A stretch of 64,000 bases of DNA, taken from the NCBI GenBank assembly GCA_004554455.1, contig SFMG01000002.1, positions 76,093 through 140,092 on the forward strand. The letters run 5' to 3'. Both the position numbers and the translations under genes were made by a program. The notes beneath the pieces are model-generated. The model saw only the letters and a program-made list of their open reading frames with translations, was not told the DNA's origin and did no database searches. This DNA comes from Bacteroidales bacterium (GTDB taxonomy: Bacteria > Bacteroidota > Bacteroidia > Bacteroidales > UBA932). The first letter of the stretch is position 1; each line of letters starts with the position of its first letter. Positions 6,537 to 15,106 of the stretch are shown one piece after another.

Positions 6537-7352
6537 ATGGGAGAAGTTAAAAGAGTTCTTTTCGTCAGTTCGGAGATATACCCGTATCTGCCGGAGAGCC
6601 CTATTGGCAGAATCGGACGCTTCCTTCCCCAGGGAGTCCAGGAGAGGAAGCGCGAGATCAGGTCTTTCATGCCCCGCTACGGCTGCATCAATGAAAGGAA
6701 GAACCAGCTCCACGAGGTGATCCGCCTTTCCGGCATGAACATAGTCATCAGTGAGATCGACCGTCCGCTGGTCATCAAGGTGGCTTCGATTTCATCCGCC
6801 CGCATGCAGGTGTATTTCATAGACAACGATGACTACTTCCATAGAAAACAGATTTACTGCGACGAGAACGGCAAGTTCTTCGAGGACAATGGGGAAAGGG
6901 CCATTTTCTTCGCCAGGGGCGTGCTCGAGACCGTCAAGAAGCTGCGCTGGGCACCGGACGTGATACATTGCCACGGCTGGATTTCCCACATACTCCCCCT
7001 CTATCTGAAAAAAGCCTACAGGGATGACCCCATATTCGCCGAGAGCAAAATCGTCCTTTCGCTTTACGACGACACACCGGCAGAGCGCTTCCCGGATGAC
7101 TTCGCCGGGAAAATACCTTTCGGCGGCATAAGTCCGGAGGACGTGGGACTCGGCGCCGGCTGCGATGGCACAGAACTTGCGAAACTCGCAATCCGCTACT
7201 CCGACGGCGTCATTTTCGGATCCAAGGGCGTATGCGGAAAAGTGGCAGAAGCCGCGAAGGCATCCGGCCTCCCGCTTCTGGACTGCGATTCCGCCGCACT
7301 GGAGGACGGCAGCTATATTGACGGATACAACGCTTTTTACGACAAGATATAA
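6537..7352 (+). CDS. Glycogen/starch-synthase N-domain-like protein (GT5-like)
   Basis: A 271-residue protein resembling only the N-terminal Rossmann domain of GT5 glycogen/starch synthases: KRVLFVSSEIYPYLPES, a central QVYFIDNDDYFHRK, and APDVIHCHGWISHILPLYLK, the typical xDVxHxHxW element. The C-terminal GT-B half, which binds ADP-glucose, is absent, and the usual KxGGL loop is replaced by PIGRIGRFLPQ. Catalysis as a stand-alone synthase is therefore unlikely. Related short proteins next to DUF4270 genes are common in Bacteroidales. The frame extends upstream to 6393, but the -7 box at 6501 supports the ATG at 6537. It is followed by the DUF4270 gene after 14 bases. Confidence 0.8.
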   Translation: MGEVKRVLFVSSEIYPYLPESPIGRIGRFLPQGVQERKREIRSFMPRYGCINERKNQLHEVIRLSGMNIVISEIDRPLVIKVASISSARMQVYFIDNDDYFHRKQIYCDENGKFFEDNGERAIFFARGVLETVKKLRWAPDVIHCHGWISHILPLYLKKAYRDDPIFAESKIVLSLYDDTPAERFPDDFAGKIPFGGISPEDVGLGAGCDGTELAKLAIRYSDGVIFGSKGVCGKVAEAAKASGLPLLDCDSAALEDGSYIDGYNAFYDKI

Positions 7353-7366
7353 GACAGACTTCCCAG

Positions 7367-9091
7367 ATGAATTTCAAAGACATCAAACGCATATTCGTTG
7401 CCGGCGCCTCAGCCGGCATACTTGTGTGGGGCACAGCAGCCTGTGTCACCGTTGACACCGGCCTGGGCCAGGATTATATGCCGCTGGAGCAACAGTATGA
7501 CATCTTCACCTGCGAGTGGGAGCTCGAACAGATGAGCCAGAAGCGCCCGACGGAGCTTTCGGGTTACAATACAAGACGATTCACCATAGGTTCCATAATG
7601 GACGCGGAGCACGGCCTGACCCGCAAGGGCAGCGCCTTCAGCCTCATACCTATCGTGGACACGCTCGATTTCGGCAAGAACCCCAAGGTGCGCGAATTTC
7701 ACTTCACTGCCATCAGGGACACCATCAACATCCCTGACGAAAGATACAGGAACATACTGCAGAACGTGAACGTATATGCCTTCGAGAATAGCGGCAAGGT
7801 GCTGGACAGCCTGAGCTTCACCGACGAACTCAGAAACAGCGACTTTTCCGGATGCGAGCGCATAACCAGAGGCGTCCCGGTCTATGACGGCGGCGACAGT
7901 CTCAGCTTCAAGTTCAGCGACAGCTGGAGCAACTCGCTCATACAGCGTTTCGTCGACAACTCCGAGGACGGCGTATATATTCTCGATTCCATACCGGAAT
8001 ATATGGAGAAGGTGCTCCCGGGCATATACATCTGCACAGATGACGCATCGGGCGATGGAGGCAGGATCGATATGTTCAACGTGGCCATCAAGATAGAGAA
8101 CAATTATGTGATGGGCAACTATGCCGAGCTGAAGTTCAGCGCAGAATACGACGGCGAGATGAGGGACAGTTCCTTCATTTTCATATTCGGGGCCGTGGCC
8201 GTCCCGGAGAACGCGTCAAACCTGCCTAACCAGTATGCCTTCAACTGCACCGAGATAGTCGGCGGCTGCGCCGAGGGCCCTGCCACAGACATCCTTTACG
8301 TGGAGGGCGGTGACGGAGTGAAGCCCGTGGTTTCGGCAAAGGAACTCCACAGCCTGCTGAACCAGGAGCTCAGGAACAACCCTAACATACTCGAATACGG
8401 CATAGACCTCAATCAGGTGATTATCAACAAGGCCAGTCTCGAGTTACCTTTCATAATGCCGGAAGACTACACCAAGATGGAGATATATCCGGAGATTCTC
8501 AGCCCTTGCTGCAGGCTTCTCGTCAAGGATTCCCTGGGCGTGTCCCATTACACCTACGCCAATCTTACGGACGCCAGCATCAGTTCGGAGAAGCACGGAG
8601 CCGTTGACCGTTCCAACATCAGGTACGATGCCGACATAAGCTTCCACACCCAGAAGATGCTCAGTCTGGGGGAGGAGCCGAGCGACAGCACCCTGGCCAA
8701 CTACGACATCTGGTTCCTCATTACCAAGAATGAGATCAACGAGACCAGCTCGTCCTCTTCCTCGAGCAGCTATGACGATTACCTCAACCAGATGTACTAC
8801 TACAACTATCTGAACCAGCTCTACGGAGGCTACGGCGGATACGGCTATGGCGGATACGGCTACGGTTACGGCGGATATGGCAGCTATGGAAATTACGGCT
8901 ACAACAACTACTATTCGATGATGCTCTACTCCAACATGCTCAATTCCTCAAGCTCGGGCAGCACAACCTCCACATCCGAGGAACTGGACCGCGACCGCTT
9001 CTATGCAGCGAAGCTCTGCGGACCGCAGAACGAGTCGCGCAGGCCGAAGCTGAAGATTAGCTACTCGGTTCCGAAGAGGGCTATCAAGTAG
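7367..9091 (+). CDS. DUF4270 lipoprotein with Gly/Tyr-rich tail
   Basis: A 574-residue protein. A hydrophobic N-terminal segment ends in a lipobox-like GTAAC (Cys26), so it is probably a lipoprotein. The body matches the DUF4270 family of Bacteroidota (VDTGLGQDYMPLEQQYDIF near the start and long beta-rich stretches). Near residues 462-535 there is low-complexity sequence: a serine run, a tract of about 25 residues made almost only of Gly and Tyr, then Asn/Tyr and Ser/Thr runs, before a conserved-looking C terminus. The function is unknown. It appears to be cotranscribed with the GT5-like gene and ends at a strong bidirectional terminator. Confidence 0.85.
   Translation: MNFKDIKRIFVAGASAGILVWGTAACVTVDTGLGQDYMPLEQQYDIFTCEWELEQMSQKRPTELSGYNTRRFTIGSIMDAEHGLTRKGSAFSLIPIVDTLDFGKNPKVREFHFTAIRDTINIPDERYRNILQNVNVYAFENSGKVLDSLSFTDELRNSDFSGCERITRGVPVYDGGDSLSFKFSDSWSNSLIQRFVDNSEDGVYILDSIPEYMEKVLPGIYICTDDASGDGGRIDMFNVAIKIENNYVMGNYAELKFSAEYDGEMRDSSFIFIFGAVAVPENASNLPNQYAFNCTEIVGGCAEGPATDILYVEGGDGVKPVVSAKELHSLLNQELRNNPNILEYGIDLNQVIINKASLELPFIMPEDYTKMEIYPEILSPCCRLLVKDSLGVSHYTYANLTDASISSEKHGAVDRSNIRYDADISFHTQKMLSLGEEPSDSTLANYDIWFLITKNEINETSSSSSSSSYDDYLNQMYYYNYLNQLYGGYGGYGYGGYGYGYGGYGSYGNYGYNNYYSMMLYSNMLNSSSSGSTTSTSEELDRDRFYAAKLCGPQNESRRPKLKISYSVPKRAIK
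8821..8904 (+). repeat. Imperfect Gly-Tyr codon repeat in the DUF4270 gene
   Basis: Units such as GGCTACGGC and GGATACGGC recur in imperfect tandem and encode alternating Gly-Gly-Tyr and Gly-Tyr. Such tracts can change length by slippage. Confidence 0.75.
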
Positions 9092-9109
9092 CCTGGGCAG
9101 GAAACAAAC

Positions 9110-9150
9110 AATAAGGAGGATGACATCGGTCACCCTCCTTATTTTATGTC
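9110..9150. terminator. Bidirectional terminator between the DUF4270 gene and acpP
   Basis: AATAAGGAGG (9110-9119) pairs with CCTCCTTATT (9134-9143). An inner TGAC/GTCA pair closes an ATCG loop after one mismatch. TTTTAT follows on the plus strand. It separates two convergent genes. Confidence 0.85.
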
Positions 9151-9160
9151 GTAGGCCAAA

Positions 9161-9409
9161 TTATTTTGCCTCGTCAACCTTTGCCTGGATGTAAGCGATT
9201 GCGTCACCTACGGTCTGGATCTTGTCACTGGCCTCCTCATCAGGAATGGTGATGTTGAATGCCTTCTCGAACTCCATGATGAGCTCAACGGTGTCAAGAG
9301 AATCTGCTCCGAGGTCATTGGTGAAATTTGCTGTCTCGGTAACGACTGTAGAGTCAACGCCAAGCTTATCGACGATGATAGCTTTTACCTGTTCTGCTAC
9401 TTCTGCCAT
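9161..9409 (-). CDS. acpP: Acyl carrier protein
   Basis: An 82-residue acidic protein with the phosphopantetheine attachment motif LGADSLDTVELIMEFE (Ser37). It carries growing acyl chains in type II fatty-acid synthesis in the cytoplasm. It stands alone here: fabF, its usual partner, is not adjacent. A TTACTTTG near 9465-9472 could be a weak -7 box, and TTTTGGACCG, shared with the repeats near 2912, lies just downstream of it. Confidence 0.97.
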   Translation of the reverse strand: MAEVAEQVKAIIVDKLGVDSTVVTETANFTNDLGADSLDTVELIMEFEKAFNITIPDEEASDKIQTVGDAIAYIQAKVDEAK

Positions 9410-9510
9410 AACGTTTAGATTTTATTTAGTTTGTTGTTTTTAATGTTCGGTCCAAAAGTCCCGCAAAGTAAGCAAAAATTTCTCAAAAATGAAAATATGG
9501 GGGCTAAAAA

Positions 9511-10221
9511 CTAATCCGTCACCCCTTTGCTGAGCTTCAGCCATACCCTCAGTCCATTGAGAGAACTCAACAGGACGAAGAAGTAGCATATTGCCAGATT
9601 AAGGTCCGAGAGATTGTATCCCCCGTTGAAAAAGGACAGTACCCAGAGCACCACGGTCAGGAGGTTGACGGCTATCCAGATGAACCACTGCTCGAAATAG
9701 GCCAGCGTGAGCAGGGTCTGTCCGAGCACGCAGAGGGCCGTGCATATTGCGTCCACTACTATATCCCTGCCGTTGACGTATTTGAGGGCCAGCAGCAGCA
9801 CAGCCATTCCCAGCAGCACGGCGGAGAGCAGCAATATGCGCTGACGGGCGCTAAGGAGCTTGGCGGCAACCCGGTCGCTGTCCCCCAGCGTCCCTATCTT
9901 GCGCCAGCGCAGCCAGCCGACCAGCTGCATAGGCAGGAAGAAGAGGCCGTAAACCGCAGCATTGCCGTAGTGGGCGGTCTTTATGCAGTAGAAGGAATAC
10001 AGGGCATTGTATATCGCGCCGAAGAGGAAGGTCCAGCTGTTGCCCCTGGCCGAGCAGACGCAGCAGAAAATGTTGAGTATGGACGCCACAAAGGTGAGCC
10101 ACCACTCCCAGTTGGCGAAAATGGACCTGCTGTCAGGCGAGAAGAAGGCCGTCAGCAGAGGGCAGGCAAAGGTGCCTGCGATAAGGAGCCACTCGAAAGG
10201 TCCCAGGAAGGATTTTTTCAT
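9511..10221 (-). CDS. pnuC: PnuC-type nicotinamide riboside/mononucleotide transporter
   Basis: A 236-residue inner-membrane protein with about seven hydrophobic segments. PnuC landmarks are LPMQLVGWLRWRK and the later YFEQWFIWIAVNLLTVVLW. It imports a pyridine-nucleoside precursor for NAD synthesis by facilitated diffusion. It overlaps the end of uvrC by 4 bases, so it is translationally coupled as the last gene of the thioredoxin-uvrC-pnuC operon. PnuC homologues can carry other vitamins, so the substrate is inferred. Confidence 0.88.
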   Translation of the reverse strand: MKKSFLGPFEWLLIAGTFACPLLTAFFSPDSRSIFANWEWWLTFVASILNIFCCVCSARGNSWTFLFGAIYNALYSFYCIKTAHYGNAAVYGLFFLPMQLVGWLRWRKIGTLGDSDRVAAKLLSARQRILLLSAVLLGMAVLLLALKYVNGRDIVVDAICTALCVLGQTLLTLAYFEQWFIWIAVNLLTVVLWVLSFFNGGYNLSDLNLAICYFFVLLSSLNGLRVWLKLSKGVTD

Positions 10222-12005
10222 TTCAGTTCATCTTTGATTCGGGCTGCGAGGGCAGGTCCCACCAGCTCCGAGATTTCTTCAACAGGCGCGGCAACTATGC
10301 CGGCCACCGAACCGAAGCGCAGCAGCAGGCGCTGTTCGGTTCTTTCTCCAACCCCCTTTATCTCCCTGAGGGCGGAGGATATCTGTGACTTGCTCCTGCG
10401 GGCGCGGTGATGGGTGATGCCGAAGCGGTGAGCTTCATCCCTGAGGCGCTGCAGGAGCTTGAGCGCCTGGGAGTTGCGGTCAATGAACAGCGGATACGGG
10501 TCTCCTATCCTGACGACCTCCTCGAGCCTCTTGGCCAGGCCGACGACAGTGACGCGGTCCTGAAGGCCGAGCTCGAGTATGGCCTCATAGGCAAAGGCGA
10601 GCTGACCCTTGCCGCCGTCTATTACAATCAGCTGCGGCAGGTCGTCGGGCGCCTCCGCAAGCATACGCGAGTAACGGCGGTTCACGACCTCCTTCATCGA
10701 GGCATAGTCGTTGGCCCCGACGACGCTTTTTATATTGAAATGGCGATAGTCGCGCTTGGACGGTTCCGCGTCCCGGAATACCACGCAGGAGGCAACGGGA
10801 TTGGTTCCCTGGATATTGGAGTTGTCAAAGCACTCGATGTGCTGAGGGAGTTCCTTCATTCCGATGGCGTCGCGCAGTTCCTCCATCACCTTGCGATGGA
10901 AGGCCTCGGGGTCGCTGTGCTCGCTCTGACGCAGGGCGTTGACCTGCATCTCCCGGGCATTGCGGTGGCTGAGTTCAAGCAGGGCCAGCAGGTCTCCGCG
11001 GGCGGGGATGCGGAAATCCACCCCTTCCATCATCACGTCGGGGAGGAACGGGACCACCACCTCCGGGGAAAGCCGTCCGAACTTTTCCCTTATTTCCGCA
11101 ATGAAGGCCGACAGGAGCTCGGCCGGCTGTTCTTCAAGCCGCAGTCTGAAACCCAGGTTCAGGGACTGTATGATGGAGCCGTCGTGCAGGCGCATAAAGT
11201 TGCCGAAGGCATCGCTTCCGTCCATAACCAGCGAGAATACATCGAGGTCTCCGCGGGAAGTGTTGACTATCACCGACTTGGAATAGTGCTGCTCAAGCGA
11301 GTCCATCTTCTGCCTGTACTGCTCCGCCTGCTCGAAGTCGAGCTTTAGGGCGGCCTCCTGCATCAGAGCCCTGTAGTGCTGTATCATTTCGCGGCCGTCC
11401 CCCTTCAACAGACGCACTATTTCTTCTATATTGTCGTTGTATTCCTTTACGGATATGCGTCCCACGCAGCAGCCGCGACACTTGCCTATATGGAATTTGA
11501 GGCAGGGGCGGAAGCGGCCGCGCATAATGCTGTCGGAACTGATCTTCAGCTTGCAGTCGCGCAGCGGGTAGAGCCCTGAGAAGAATTCCAGCAGCGAATA
11601 GGCGTGCTTCACAGAGCTGTAAGGGCCGAAATAGCGGGAACCGTCCTTCACCACGCGGCGGGTCAGGAAAACCTTGGGATACATTTCCTTGCTCACGCAT
11701 ATCCACGGATAGGTCTTCGAGTCCTTGAGCAGTATGTTGTAACGGGGTTTGTACTGCTTGATGAGATTGTTTTCCAGCAGCAGGGCATCCGCCTCGCTGT
11801 CAACCACCGAGTACTGAAGGTCTGCAATGCGGGATACCAGTATGGCTGTCTTCGGGGTGAGGCGGGAAGGATCGACGAAATACTGCGCGACACGCTTGTG
11901 GAGGTCCTTGGCCTTGCCCACATAAATGACGGTTCCCGAGGCGTCATAGTAACGGTAAACGCCCGGGGAGTGCGGCAAAAGGCTTATTTTTTCCTTGAGG
12001 GTCAC
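10218..12005 (-). CDS. uvrC: Excinuclease ABC subunit C
   Basis: A 595-residue UvrC of normal length. The GIY-YIG nuclease is at the N terminus (SPGVYRYYD, IYVGKAKDLHKRV), the UVR motif is in the middle (LDFEQAEQYRQKMD), the RNase-H-like 5' nuclease domain follows (IECFDNSNIQGTNPVASCVVF) and a C-terminal HhH pair ends the protein. It makes both incisions in nucleotide-excision repair with UvrAB. It overlaps the upstream thioredoxin-like gene and the downstream pnuC gene by 4 bases each. Confidence 0.97.
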   Translation of the reverse strand: MTLKEKISLLPHSPGVYRYYDASGTVIYVGKAKDLHKRVAQYFVDPSRLTPKTAILVSRIADLQYSVVDSEADALLLENNLIKQYKPRYNILLKDSKTYPWICVSKEMYPKVFLTRRVVKDGSRYFGPYSSVKHAYSLLEFFSGLYPLRDCKLKISSDSIMRGRFRPCLKFHIGKCRGCCVGRISVKEYNDNIEEIVRLLKGDGREMIQHYRALMQEAALKLDFEQAEQYRQKMDSLEQHYSKSVIVNTSRGDLDVFSLVMDGSDAFGNFMRLHDGSIIQSLNLGFRLRLEEQPAELLSAFIAEIREKFGRLSPEVVVPFLPDVMMEGVDFRIPARGDLLALLELSHRNAREMQVNALRQSEHSDPEAFHRKVMEELRDAIGMKELPQHIECFDNSNIQGTNPVASCVVFRDAEPSKRDYRHFNIKSVVGANDYASMKEVVNRRYSRMLAEAPDDLPQLIVIDGGKGQLAFAYEAILELGLQDRVTVVGLAKRLEEVVRIGDPYPLFIDRNSQALKLLQRLRDEAHRFGITHHRARRSKSQISSALREIKGVGERTEQRLLLRFGSVAGIVAAPVEEISELVGPALAARIKDELK

Positions 12006-13018
12006 TTTCCGGCCTGGGAGAAGTAATGGTCGGCGGCGGAAACTATGTCCTCGCCGAGCAGGTCACGGTTCAATATGCTTCCGTCAGGAGCGAAATAGAC
12101 CGTGAGAGGCAGGGAGAGGGCGCCGTAGAGGTCCAGCAACTTGTCTTCGGCATTGTTGAGCGCCACCCAGTCCATTCCCTGTTCGTCGGCGACGTACATT
12201 GCCTCCACAGGCGTGTCGTACATTGCGACACTGACTATCTGCAGGCCCTTTTTCCCATATTTCTTCCAAACCTCCTTCAGATATGGAATCTGCTCCAGGG
12301 AGAGTTCGTCGCGGCTGTTCCAGAAGTAGAGCAGCACGAACTGGCCCTGGCCGACATAATCGGAAAGGGAAACCCTCGTGTAAACCGGGATGCCGTAGTC
12401 GAAACCGCTTACGCTCTTGACCCTGAAATCCCGGTAGAGACAGCCCTCGGAAGTCTCCATCCTGGCATTGTAGAGCCTTTCTATCAGGGCCACAGACTCG
12501 AGGCTGCGCGCCTGTGGGCTCAGAGTCCTCAGCGCCTGGCCTATCTCCGCATCGTCCATAAGGAAGCAGGCGGCCTGGAAGGCAGCCGCACCAAGCACAT
12601 TGTCAGAGTTGGCATTTATGGCGGATATGGCTTCCTTCTTATAGGACTCCTGAGTCTCAGCCAGAGCCAGCGTACGCAGCAGGCTGTTCAGCTTTTCCTG
12701 AAGGGATATGGACGGAGTGCGGGAACTGACCGTGGAACTGTCGCAAAGCACAATCTCCAACACCGTTCCGTCCGGTACCAGCGCCAGCTGGGCCGGGCCG
12801 CTCACCAGCCTGACCAGAGTGCAGGGGTTGGTTGGAATCTCTATCTCGAAGCGTCCGTCCTCTCCTTTGAGCAGGGTATCGAGGGCGGCTCCGTGTATCT
12901 CGACCTCGTCCAGTCCTGAAGGGAGTTCTCCCCTCAGCACGGTGACATCCTTCACCCGGGGCGTACAGGCCGCACAGGCGAGGGCGGCCAGACAGATCAG
13001 CTTACTTGCCCTGGACAT
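12002..13018 (-). CDS. Thioredoxin-fold lipoprotein without the CxxC active site
   Basis: A 338-residue lipoprotein (signal MSRASKLICLAALACAAC) with an N-terminal DUF4369-like beta region, a helical middle and a C-terminal TlpA/ResA-type thioredoxin domain. The fold is clear (FVLLYFWNSRDELS, then GLQIVSVAMYD, then SLPLTVYFAPDGS with the cis-proline). Where active relatives have WCGPC, this protein has R236-D-E-L-S240, so both catalytic cysteines are gone. It cannot act as a dithiol oxidoreductase in the usual way; a binding or chaperone role is possible. Its 5' end overlaps the active paralogue by 17 bases and its 3' end overlaps uvrC by 4. Confidence 0.88.
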   Translation of the reverse strand: MSRASKLICLAALACAACTPRVKDVTVLRGELPSGLDEVEIHGAALDTLLKGEDGRFEIEIPTNPCTLVRLVSGPAQLALVPDGTVLEIVLCDSSTVSSRTPSISLQEKLNSLLRTLALAETQESYKKEAISAINANSDNVLGAAAFQAACFLMDDAEIGQALRTLSPQARSLESVALIERLYNARMETSEGCLYRDFRVKSVSGFDYGIPVYTRVSLSDYVGQGQFVLLYFWNSRDELSLEQIPYLKEVWKKYGKKGLQIVSVAMYDTPVEAMYVADEQGMDWVALNNAEDKLLDLYGALSLPLTVYFAPDGSILNRDLLGEDIVSAADHYFSQAGK

Positions 13019-13832
13019 ATTTCGCTATGGTCTTTTCTATGTTCTCACCGCGCAGACCGCGGGCCACTATCCTGCCGTCAGGACCGAAGAGCATTATTTG
13101 AGGTATGCCCTTGATGCCATAGACATCGGTAGGGACGGATCTGTCCTCGGGAACAATCACCATCTGGTTCCAGATGACTCCGTGCGAATCGGCGGCATCG
13201 AAAGTCTCGTCCGGAGTGTCCCACACGGCGATACTGAGTACATCGAAGTCCTCTCCCGCATATTTGTCATATACGGCGGCGATGTTAGGGATCTCGGCGC
13301 AGCAAGGACCGCACCAGCTTGCCCAGAAGTCCACAAGTATGTATTTGCCCTTGCCCACAAAGTCGGAAAGGGAAAGGGTCTGCTCCTCCGTTCCTTCCTC
13401 TGTCGGTACCATACAGCGTACGGTGAAGTCCTTGAAGCTCTCGTAACTGTCGCGTACGGACTTGGAAAGCATGGCGTACGGCTCCTCGAGCTCGGATTCG
13501 TCCGCCACGAAATTCTCAAGATTGCAGTAGGCGTAGAGGCCGGCCTCGTTGCGACGGTTCTTTTTAAGAATATCCAGGAGCTGCTCCTTGAAGACCGGCG
13601 CCTCGGCTTCGATGATTCTGGAGAAGGCCTCACGCTTCTCGTCCATGCTGTTGTCTATTGCCATAAGACTGTCCTGCACGTCGCGGAGACGCATCTGGAA
13701 GGATCTGTTCAGGGCATCGACCTTGTCTTTCTGCGCCTGAATCTCCTCGGCGCCCGGCTGCACGTTACAGGAAACTGCCGCGAAGGCCGTGACGGCTGCG
13801 GCAAGAATAATGGCTCTGCTTTTCATTTTCAT
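13002..13832 (-). CDS. TlpA/ResA-type thioredoxin lipoprotein, active form
   Basis: A 276-residue lipoprotein (lipobox AAVSC) with an N-terminal coiled-coil-rich region (residues about 28-130) and a C-terminal thioredoxin domain with an intact WCGPC (C174, C177) and the cis-proline in KGIPQIMLF. It is likely a periplasm-facing thiol reductase, for example for cytochrome maturation or extracytoplasmic disulfides. First gene of the operon with the CxxC-less paralogue, uvrC and pnuC. Its -7 box (13857-13864) lies inside the T-tract of the rpsC terminator. M1 and M3 are equally possible starts. Confidence 0.9.
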   Translation of the reverse strand: MKMKSRAIILAAAVTAFAAVSCNVQPGAEEIQAQKDKVDALNRSFQMRLRDVQDSLMAIDNSMDEKREAFSRIIEAEAPVFKEQLLDILKKNRRNEAGLYAYCNLENFVADESELEEPYAMLSKSVRDSYESFKDFTVRCMVPTEEGTEEQTLSLSDFVGKGKYILVDFWASWCGPCCAEIPNIAAVYDKYAGEDFDVLSIAVWDTPDETFDAADSHGVIWNQMVIVPEDRSVPTDVYGIKGIPQIMLFGPDGRIVARGLRGENIEKTIAKYVQGK

Positions 13833-13856
13833 TTTCGGGTTTAATTGTCAATCGTA

Positions 13857-13864
13857 CAAAAATA
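13857..13864 (-). promoter_or_regulatory. -7 box of the thioredoxin-uvrC-pnuC operon
   Basis: TATTTTTG on the minus strand. A TTTC sits 19 bases upstream in place of TTTG, inside the rpsC terminator stem. The promoter therefore overlaps the terminator. Confidence 0.5.
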
Positions 13865-13907
13865 ATAAAAAGAAGGTGACGCGGAAACGATATCCGTCAT
13901 CACCTTC
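13861..13907 (-). terminator. Terminator of the rplC-rpsC operon
   Basis: Minus strand: GAAGGTGA (13907-13900) pairs with TCACCTTC (13879-13872), and an inner CGGA/TCCG pair extends the stem. A CTTTTTATTATTTTT tract follows. It marks a true transcription end directly after rpsC. Confidence 0.88.
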
Positions 13908-13925
13908 AATTTATATGGAGAACAA

Positions 13926-14669
13926 TTACTTGTTGTCCCTGCGGCGGTTGTCGCGACGGCGGCGGTCATTTCCACCACGGCCACCACGGCTCTGGTTCTG
14001 AGCAGCCTGCTGTGCGGCGATGCCTGCGTTAGGAGAGAGATCCTTCTTTCCGTAAACCTCACCGTTGCAGATCCACACCTTGATTCCGAGCACGCCTACC
14101 TTGGTGTGAGCCTCGGCGAGAGCGTAGTCTATGTCTGCGCGGAAAGTGTGGAGAGGAGTACGGCCTTCCTTGATCATCTCGTTGCGGGCCATCTCGGCGC
14201 CACCTACACGGCCGCTGATCTGAACCTTGATGCCCTCGGCACCCATCCTCATAGCGGTTGCTATGGCCATCTTGATTGCACGGCGGTAGGATACACGGCC
14301 CTCGATCTGGCGGGCGATGCTGTCAGCAACGATGCGTGCGTCAACCTCAGGCTTCTTTACCTCGAAGATGTTGATCTGCACTTCCTTGCTGGTGATCTTC
14401 TTCAGCTCTTCCTTCAGGCTCTCGACCTCCTTTCCCTCACGGCCGATGATTACACCCGGACGTGCAGCGTGAATGGTCACGGTAATGAGCTTGAGGGTCC
14501 TCTCGATAACGATCTTGGAAAGGCTGGCCTTTGCAAGACGGCTTACGAGATACTTGCGGATATCGTAATCCTCTTTGATCTTCTCCGCATAGTTACCACC
14601 ACACCAGTTAGAGTCCCAACCACGGGTGATACCGATTCTGTTGCTTATAGGATTTGTTTTCTGTCCCAT
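13926..14669 (-). CDS. rpsC: 30S ribosomal protein S3 (uS3)
   Basis: A 247-residue S3: MGQKTNPISNRIGITRGWDSNW opening, KH domain with GREGKEVESLKEEL, and the conserved C-terminal half (EGRVSYRRAIKMAI, ARNEMIKEGRTPLHTFRADIDYA). It forms the mRNA entry channel of the 30S head. The C terminus is a basic Arg/Gly/Asp-rich tail after the usual core. In most bacteria rplP follows at once; here a terminator follows and the next ribosomal gene is 11 kb away. Confidence 0.98.
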   Translation of the reverse strand: MGQKTNPISNRIGITRGWDSNWCGGNYAEKIKEDYDIRKYLVSRLAKASLSKIVIERTLKLITVTIHAARPGVIIGREGKEVESLKEELKKITSKEVQINIFEVKKPEVDARIVADSIARQIEGRVSYRRAIKMAIATAMRMGAEGIKVQISGRVGGAEMARNEMIKEGRTPLHTFRADIDYALAEAHTKVGVLGIKVWICNGEVYGKKDLSPNAGIAAQQAAQNQSRGGRGGNDRRRRDNRRRDNK

Positions 14670-14687
14670 TTTCTATTCCTCCACTGG

Positions 14688-15086
14688 TTATTTTACATCT
14701 ACGACGATGGTGATGTGATTGGAACGCTTGCGGATGCGGCCGGCCCTGCCCTGAGGGCAAGGACGGATCCTCTTCAGGGTGCGTCCCTCGTCGATCATGA
14801 CGGTCTTGACAATCACATTGCCGTTTTCAAGTTCATTGGACTTATCCTCGTTCTTGGCCTCCCAGTTGGCGATGGCGCTGCGAAGTGCAACTGAAAGCGA
14901 CTTTGCTGCGTGCTTCTTGGAGTACTTGAGGATATCCAGCGCTTTGTTGACTTCGACACCACGGATGATGTCGGCAACGAGGCGCATCTTACGAGGTGAA
15001 GTAGGCACGTCATTCATCTTTGCGATAGCCGTTACCTTCTTCTGTTCTTTCAGGCGGTCTGCCATTAATCTTTTACGAGCTCCCAT
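14688..15086 (-). CDS. rplV: 50S ribosomal protein L22 (uL22)
   Basis: A 132-residue L22 starting MGARKRLMADRLKEQKK, as in other Bacteroidota, with the family core NDVPTSPRKMRLVADIIRG and the C-terminal tunnel hairpin GRTLKRIRPCPQGRAGRIRKRSNHI. Its extended loop lines the peptide exit tunnel, where macrolides bind. It lies 20 bases after rpsS and 18 bases before rpsC. Confidence 0.97.
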   Translation of the reverse strand: MGARKRLMADRLKEQKKVTAIAKMNDVPTSPRKMRLVADIIRGVEVNKALDILKYSKKHAAKSLSVALRSAIANWEAKNEDKSNELENGNVIVKTVMIDEGRTLKRIRPCPQGRAGRIRKRSNHITIVVDVK

Positions 15087-15106
15087 AATTGCAATTTCAT
15101 TTAAAA

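Noticed and set aside
12002..13832. The two thioredoxin genes as one gene broken by a frameshift
   Set aside because: Each has its own signal peptide, lipobox and complete thioredoxin domain.
2763..13925. Insertion between rpsC and rplP as a mobile element
   Set aside because: No integrase, transposase, attachment repeats or target duplications; the genes are ordinary chromosomal ones in Bacteroidota order.
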